Origin: JBAZYZ01 sp964361185 | GTDB lineage: Bacteria > Patescibacteriota > Minisyncoccia > Phycocordibacterales > VMEP01 | Direction of reading: 5' to 3' | Length of the DNA: 16,604 nt | NCBI GenBank assembly: GCA_964361185.1 | Contig: CAYHZS010000012.1 | Location: 1 to 16,604 of the forward strand | Part shown: positions 12,748 through 16,604 of the stretch, one piece after another | Numbering within the stretch: position 1 is the stretch's first letter | How the letters are laid out: every line of letters begins with the position of its first letter | The notes under the pieces: generated by a model | Seen by the model: the letters and a program-made list of their open reading frames with translations, nothing else | What the model was told of the DNA's origin: nothing | Databases searched by the model: none | Translations under genes and position numbers: made by a program

Positions 12748-12766
12748 CCCCAAAAGCCTTATGGGG
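12748..12766 (+). repeat. Intergenic hairpin 1 of the accessory run
   Basis: CCCCA (12748-12752) pairs with TGGGG (12762-12766). The flank GGAACCCCA is shared with hairpin 2 at 13602-13610. It lies 36 bp after the DUF4177-like gene. The weakest member of the set. Confidence 0.4.
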
Positions 12767-12845
12767 CTTGGTGGGTAAGTTTATGAGACCGAGGAGGCCA
12801 GCAATCATATACTAAGTCAGGTAACCGAGAAGTATAATTAATAAA

Positions 12846-13018
12846 ATATAAATGGGATTATTTTCAAGAAAAATAACGGAGCAGAAACAGATGTCTCGCT
12901 TGCAACTTACATTCGGCACTCAATCCATCATCCCGAAAATAAGCTCAACACAAAATTCACGCCTGAAGAACTTCGGGAGTCAATAGATACTTTGAGAAAA
13001 GTAAAATATAATAAATAA
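12846..13018 (+). pseudogene. 3' remnant of an unidentified gene
   Basis: Without a start codon, this frame reads INGIIFKKNNGAETDVS, LATYIRHSIHHPEN, KLNTKFTPEELRESIDTL and RKVKYNK, then TAA (13016-13018). It is a protein-like sequence with a normal end, cut off upstream by TAA TAA. It looks like the C-terminus of a larger protein whose front is lost. I do not name a family. The Nudix gene starts 3 bp later, as if it had replaced the downstream neighbour of an operon. Nothing is seen in 12772-12845. Confidence 0.6.
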
Positions 13019-13021
13019 TTT

Positions 13022-13582
13022 ATGAGCAATCCATTAGAAATGTTGGAAGTTATAGATGAAAACGATAATGTCGTCGGTCTTGAAACTCGTGCAAAAATCC
13101 ACCAAGATGGATTGCTTCATCGTGAAATTCACATTTGGTTTTTAACTCCAAAATCAGAGATCATTTTCCAACATAGAGCAAAAGATAAAGACACTTATCC
13201 CGACAAGTTAGACGCGACTGTCGGCGGACATGTTGAACCAAAAATGTTGTATGAAGAAACTGCGGTTAAGGAATGCAAGGAAGAAACAGGAATAGATATT
13301 GATTTAAATAAACTTGTTTTTATAAAAAAGATGAGAAAGAAAAGTTTTGATGAAGCAACAGGTTTAACAAATAACACGATCCGTAGCCAGTATGCTTATC
13401 TTTATGACGACTCAATAGCTGATTTACAAATTGAAGATGGAAAATCGCAAGGTTTTGTTGCTTGGAAAATTGACGACCTTTCTCATCTTTCAGAAATGGA
13501 TAAAAACAAATTTATTCCGCTTATTCTTGAAACAGATATGTTAGACATTTTTAATCAGGCAAGAAAGATTTTGCTAAAATAG
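13022..13582 (+). CDS. Nudix hydrolase family protein, altered Nudix box
   Basis: 186 residues with a Nudix fold signature: HREIHIWFL (33-41), the start of the core, then GGHVEPKMLYEETAVKECKE and ETG. Compared with GX5EX7REUXEEXGU, the first Glu is Met and the Arg is Lys, while the later EE pair is kept, so catalysis is less certain. The N-terminal EVIDENDNVVG is like isopentenyl-diphosphate-isomerase-type Nudix proteins (YfcD-like). TATAAT (13007-13012) ends 9 nt before the ATG and overlaps the end of the gene remnant. The substrate is unknown. Confidence 0.88.
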   Translation: MSNPLEMLEVIDENDNVVGLETRAKIHQDGLLHREIHIWFLTPKSEIIFQHRAKDKDTYPDKLDATVGGHVEPKMLYEETAVKECKEETGIDIDLNKLVFIKKMRKKSFDEATGLTNNTIRSQYAYLYDDSIADLQIEDGKSQGFVAWKIDDLSHLSEMDKNKFIPLILETDMLDIFNQARKILLK

Positions 13583-13600
13583 TTATGAGCATCATAATAT

Positions 13601-13633
13601 TGGAACCCCATAGGAAGTTCCTAAGGGGTGCCA
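13601..13633 (+). repeat. Intergenic hairpin 2 of the accessory run
   Basis: CCCCATAGG (13606-13614), loop AAGTT, CCTAAGGGG (13620-13628), with one A/A mismatch and an outer TGG/CCA pairing. It shares 22 of 27 bases with hairpin 3 at 15561-15587. Confidence 0.65.
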
Positions 13634-13683
13634 AAGTTCGCTAAATTGTACGATAAGGATTTAAATTATTTTTTTAAAGTAAT

Positions 13684-14661
13684 ATGAAAATCTATAAACA
13701 AGCATTCGTAGTTCTAGTAGTCTGTATCTTTATTTCACCTCAAATTGCCCTTGCCTCATGGTGGAACCCATTTACTTGGAACTTTTTTATTTTTAATAAA
13801 GCACCGAAAACACAAGTGCAACAGGTTCAGAATGCAACTGTGACACAAAAAAGTGATATTAAAACTTCTACTACCACAAATGCTACCACGACCAAATCGA
13901 CAGACACTGCGGTAAAGTCAAAGAAGGGTTACGACTTTCCGCCAGAAGATTTGCCGTGGGACGAGAAGTCGAAGTACAAGGGTTATGGACTCCTGAATAG
14001 CCCCGTTTGGGGTCCGACCGAGGGAGCGTATGTGAGCCTAGATGAGCCACACCTGCGCGTCATACAGCAGCCGCCACTTCCGAACGCCACCAGTATTCCG
14101 TATCCGGAGTCGCAGATTCCGCATGTGTACATAAGCACTAAATCAGACCTCGACGTTCTAAAATGGAAAACGCTCACGAACACAAAGTATCGTTTCACTT
14201 TTAAATATCCAGCCGATTGGATATTCAAGGGATCGGACGACATGCTCGGTGGATTCTACGACAGTAGTGAGAAATATCGGATCGCCGAGTTGAATGTTGG
14301 TGGCATTAACCTTGCGCACGAGCCCTCCGACACCCTTGAAGAGGTTATTAACATGTACCTCGGGTCGCCCATATTTGGCATGGCCGGCAAGCAAAAAGTG
14401 GTTATGAGAAAGATCATCGACGATGAACGAACAATTGGTTATTACTCGCAGTGGAAGATCGTCCTTGCCGATATACTTGGCTGGCCGTATCTGCAGACTC
14501 GCCTTGACTATCAAGATAAGAACCAAACGCCAAGTAAACACCCTGACCCGACGGTGAACATCGTCACGGTAAGGCGGGTCTTTATTGAGAGCAATCAGTA
14601 TTACAATCAACCCGAGGTCTTCGACATTATCGCTTCTACATTCCGCTTTACGGGAGAGTAG
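13684..14661 (+). CDS. Secreted protein with Thr-rich linker and PsbP-like C-terminus
   Basis: 325 residues. A signal peptide, MKIYKQAFVVLVVCIFISPQ then IALA, with cleavage near residue 24, is followed by SWWNPFTWNFF. Residues about 40-77 are a Thr/Ser/Lys-rich low-complexity linker. From about 165 a globular domain has YRFTFKYPADWIF and ends VFDIIASTFRF, a pattern like PsbP/MOG1-type small domains, call uncertain. Only one Cys, in the signal peptide. The first 240 bp are AT-rich and the rest is clearly richer in GC, which suggests a mosaic gene. No Shine-Dalgarno site. Confidence 0.8.
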   Translation: MKIYKQAFVVLVVCIFISPQIALASWWNPFTWNFFIFNKAPKTQVQQVQNATVTQKSDIKTSTTTNATTTKSTDTAVKSKKGYDFPPEDLPWDEKSKYKGYGLLNSPVWGPTEGAYVSLDEPHLRVIQQPPLPNATSIPYPESQIPHVYISTKSDLDVLKWKTLTNTKYRFTFKYPADWIFKGSDDMLGGFYDSSEKYRIAELNVGGINLAHEPSDTLEEVINMYLGSPIFGMAGKQKVVMRKIIDDERTIGYYSQWKIVLADILGWPYLQTRLDYQDKNQTPSKHPDPTVNIVTVRRVFIESNQYYNQPEVFDIIASTFRFTGE

Positions 14662-14696
14662 GGATAGTGCGTCATTTCTGTTGTTGACTGGCAAAT

Positions 14697-15203
14697 ATGA
14701 AAATTGAATCAACTCTAACAAATCGATCGAGCCAGACTCTTAAGGTTGTCTATAATGAAGATGACCCAATGAAGGATTTAGACGACAAAATTCTCCAGGG
14801 CATACACGCTTATTGTTTTTATGAAGATAAGTTAGTCATTGTATATGCTGACGAGAAAAAATACTGGACTCCTCCAGGGGGAGGAATTGAATCAGGAGAA
14901 ACATACGAGGAAGCGGTTGTGCGAGAAGTCGCAGAGGAAACCAATATGAAAGTTTTACATCAAGAACTTATTGGTTATCAAGATATTTACGAACCGAATC
15001 GAATAGCCAGACAAACCAGATCATTTTGCGTGGTCGAGCCACTGGGAAAATTTGTTGCCGATCCGGATGGTGATGTTACCAAAATAGAATTAATTGATCC
15101 AAAAGATATTAAAAAATATTTTGATTGGGGTGAAATCGGAGACAGAATAATGAATAGGGCACTGGAATTAAAATCCTCATTCCAGGGAGCATCAACATGC
15201 TAA
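14697..15203 (+). CDS. Nudix hydrolase family protein
   Basis: 168 residues with an almost perfect Nudix box, GGGIESGETYEEAVVREVAE then ETNM (only the last Gly is Asn). The catalytic REVAEE is intact, so diphosphate hydrolysis is expected; the substrate is unknown (nucleotides or related compounds). YWTPPGGG just before is typical of the MutT-like group. It starts 35 bp after the secreted-protein gene and its stop codon TAA (15201-15203) forms part of the -10 box of the next gene. It is distinct in sequence from the Nudix gene at 13022, not a recent duplicate. Confidence 0.93.
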   Translation: MKIESTLTNRSSQTLKVVYNEDDPMKDLDDKILQGIHAYCFYEDKLVIVYADEKKYWTPPGGGIESGETYEEAVVREVAEETNMKVLHQELIGYQDIYEPNRIARQTRSFCVVEPLGKFVADPDGDVTKIELIDPKDIKKYFDWGEIGDRIMNRALELKSSFQGASTC

Positions 15204-15213
15204 AATAAAATAT

Positions 15214-15549
15214 ATGCCAGAAACACCTAATTTACAGCCGCAAGAGGGGAATTTATCAAAACAAGAGATACTTGAAAACTTGTCTAGGGCCTTTGATGAA
15301 GCAGAAACAGCGCTTGAAGCCGGAGACAGAGAGGGGGCAAAAGAACGTTTGCCTCTAATTTACGACACCATAATTGCCTTAAATAAACGGAGTAAAGAAG
15401 ATTGGGAAATAATATGGATTTGGAATCCGGACGGAGATTTGAACGAAGAAGAATTTAACGAGTTGAATCTTCGCAGAAAATTATTATCAAATGCCGTAGG
15501 TATTATGACAAAATCAGGTGAAATCAGACACGATTTAAACAAAATCTGA
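15214..15549 (+). CDS. Acidic helical hypothetical protein
   Basis: 111 residues, unknown. A Pro/Gln-rich start (MPETPNLQPQEGNLS) is followed by helices with many Glu and Asp (LENLSRAFDEAETALEAGD), then IIWIWNPDGDLNEEEFNELN and a basic helical end. Soluble, no Cys, no signal peptide. TAAAAT at 15201-15206 ends 7 nt before the ATG, so it may be leaderless. Only 10 bp separate it from the Nudix gene. Codon pattern and complete ends make it a likely real gene. Confidence 0.75.
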   Translation: MPETPNLQPQEGNLSKQEILENLSRAFDEAETALEAGDREGAKERLPLIYDTIIALNKRSKEDWEIIWIWNPDGDLNEEEFNELNLRRKLLSNAVGIMTKSGEIRHDLNKI

Positions 15550-15558
15550 AACTAGCGA

Positions 15559-15585
15559 CACCCCATAGTAAGTTCCTATGAGGTG
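15559..15585 (+). repeat. Intergenic hairpin 3 of the accessory run
   Basis: CACCCCATAG (15559-15568), loop TAAGTTC, CTATGAGGTG (15576-15585), 9 of 10 pairs. It is closely related to hairpin 2, with changes in both arms that keep most pairs. It lies between the acidic protein gene and the hydrolase. Confidence 0.65.
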
Positions 15586-15602
15586 CCGGGAGTATTTAAC
15601 TT

Positions 15603-16325
15603 ATGAAAAAAATAAAAACTAAGACTTTTGAATTGGCTGTGTATGAAAAAGGTGACCCCAATTCATCAAAAATCGCGATTGTAATACCAGGCCGGCTGGA
15701 CACTAAAGATTATGCACACATGCGTAGCCATGTCGATTTCCTTGCAAGTAAGGGATACTTCGCCCTCTCTTTTGATCCACCTGGCACATGGGAAAGCCCA
15801 GGCGACATTTCTCTCTACACCACCCCTAATTACTTAAAGGCGATAGATGAACTCATAGAATACTTCGGTAATCGGCCAACAATAATACTAGGCCATAGTC
15901 GTGGCGGGAGTATGGCAATGTTTGCTGGTATCAACAATCCACACGTCACGCACTTCATTGCCATGATGTCTCATTATGGTCCGAGCTCTAAACCTCAAGA
16001 GTCGGGTAATATTCGTATTTCATACAGAGATTTACCACCAGGCACAAAGAAGACCAAAGAAAATAAGCAATTCAATCTACCAATGAGTTACTTTAATGAT
16101 CTGACTGAATACGTAGGATTGGAAACATGCACAAAACCAAAACTTTTCTTCCTTGGAAAAGAAGACAATGTTGTTTTCCCTGAAGATGTGCGAGAGGCGT
16201 ATAAATTGGCAGCAGAACCAAAGCAACTACATGAACTCAATTCAGATCACGATTATCGTTACCATCCGGAGATTATTGAAGAAGTTAACCAAGTTGTCGG
16301 CCAGTTTTTGACCCAGCAAATTTGA
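15603..16325 (+). CDS. Alpha/beta hydrolase
   Basis: 240 residues, cytosolic (no signal peptide). The alpha/beta-hydrolase triad is visible: nucleophile S99 in the elbow GHSRGG, D188 in FLGKEDNVVFPED, and H216 in NSDHDYRYH. IAIVIPGRLD (24-33) fits the oxyanion-loop strand and FDPPGTWES (58-66) the next. The substrate is unknown: esterase, lipase and peptidase relatives share this layout. TATTTA lies 4 nt before the ATG. The stop codon TGA is inside the right copy of the 14-bp direct repeat. Confidence 0.92.
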   Translation: MKKIKTKTFELAVYEKGDPNSSKIAIVIPGRLDTKDYAHMRSHVDFLASKGYFALSFDPPGTWESPGDISLYTTPNYLKAIDELIEYFGNRPTIILGHSRGGSMAMFAGINNPHVTHFIAMMSHYGPSSKPQESGNIRISYRDLPPGTKKTKENKQFNLPMSYFNDLTEYVGLETCTKPKLFFLGKEDNVVFPEDVREAYKLAAEPKQLHELNSDHDYRYHPEIIEEVNQVVGQFLTQQI

Positions 16326-16334
16326 GATAGATTC
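16321..16334 (+). repeat. 14-bp direct repeat, right copy
   Basis: TTTGAGATAGATTC, identical to 12458-12471, overlapping the last base of the hydrolase Ile codon and its TGA. About 3.9 kb separates the copies. The stretch 16335-16460 holds no gene that I can see. Confidence 0.6.
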
Positions 16335-16460
16335 AGAGTCCGAAGATAGTCCCAATCATTCCAGACATCTATTCTGACAAGGCATACCTGCTGAGAGCAG
16401 TATTCAAAACAAAAAATCACTGGAATAAATCATTAATTTTTTGTTTTTAAAAATATAAAA

Positions 16461-16490
16461 GACCCCTCACGTATCGCTACGCAAGGGGTC
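16461..16490 (-). terminator. Terminator of a minus-strand gene at the right edge
   Basis: GACCCCT (16461-16467) pairs with AGGGGTC (16484-16490), with an inner CGTA/TACG, around TCGC. On the minus strand it is followed by TTTTATATTTTT. It would end a gene coming from beyond the right edge. Confidence 0.85.
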
Positions 16491-16604
16491 AGGACTTACT
16501 TTGAACCATCTCCTTAAGCCCGATGTTCCAGGCACCATGTTCTGGCGTTCTGAAACATTCGGAGCCACGGCGAAGCCTCGAGGCTTTTCCATGAACTTGG
16601 CTTC
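16489..16604 (-). CDS. Possible 3' end of a minus-strand gene
   Basis: In this frame the last 37 codons read SQVHGKASRLRRGSECFRTP, EHGAWNIGLKEMV, QSKS, then TGA (16489-16491) at the base of the terminator stem, the expected place for a gene end. A second frame stays open to a TGA inside the hairpin, so the frame choice is uncertain. A 14-bp palindrome, AAGCCTCGAGGCTT, lies at 16573-16586. The product is not recognised. Confidence 0.35.
   Translation of the reverse strand, partial: SQVHGKASRLRRGSECFRTPEHGAWNIGLKEMVQSKS

Noticed and set aside
14158..14721. Long open frame on the minus strand (187 codons), also 5700-6308 and 9991-10527
   Set aside because: They lie opposite well-supported genes, have no ribosome sites and no recognisable protein features; they are shadows.
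12742..15593. True integron attC sites
   Set aside because: The RYYYAAC/GTTRRRY core pair is not visible around the hairpins and no integrase gene is in the window.
16468..16604. Alternative minus-strand frame at the right edge ending within the hairpin
   Set aside because: Its stop would lie inside the terminator stem; the frame ending at 16489 fits better, though the choice is not certain.

Overview
The window looks like a chromosomal piece of a Patescibacteria (CPR) genome, most like a Parcubacteria-type lineage. This is inferred from gene content and style, not from any search. The clues are densely packed housekeeping genes with few Shine-Dalgarno sites, several genes whose -10 box lies only 6-10 nt before the ATG (leaderless or nearly so), a DnaX without its usual four-cysteine zinc module, a tRNA without encoded CCA, and palindromic insertions inside a coding gene. 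The code is standard: TAA, TAG and TGA all end genes.

Left block (1-5351, minus strand): a RelA/SpoT alarmone enzyme cut by the left edge, then topA, a type IV pilin-like gene and dprA. In transcription order this is dprA - pilin - topA - rel. Between topA and rel lies the most unusual stretch of the window, about 600 bp. It holds three extra copies of the last ~22 codons of topA, all on the topA strand. They are separated by equal-length units whose hairpins sit at the same positions but have different, still-paired stems. A 100-N assembly gap falls inside this array.

Central block (5352-12301): a probable structured RNA or attenuator ending in a strong terminator, serS with its own leaderless promoter, an inverted-repeat element, an ftsQ-like division gene, a small minus-strand gene, a dus gene carrying four in-frame palindromic inserts, a small Cys-containing protein gene, dnaX, a histidine phosphatase and a minus-strand secreted small protein. 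Translation (serS), tRNA modification (dus), replication (dnaX) and division (ftsQ) are all represented.

Right block (12315-16604): tRNA-Gln(TTG), then an AT-rich accessory run of single plus-strand genes: a DUF4177-like protein, a gene remnant, a Nudix protein, a secreted protein, a second Nudix protein, an acidic helical protein and an alpha/beta hydrolase. Three of the gaps hold related short hairpins. A 14-bp direct repeat lies just after the tRNA and again at the stop codon of the last gene, bracketing the run. The right edge has a minus-strand terminator and the likely 3' end of another gene.
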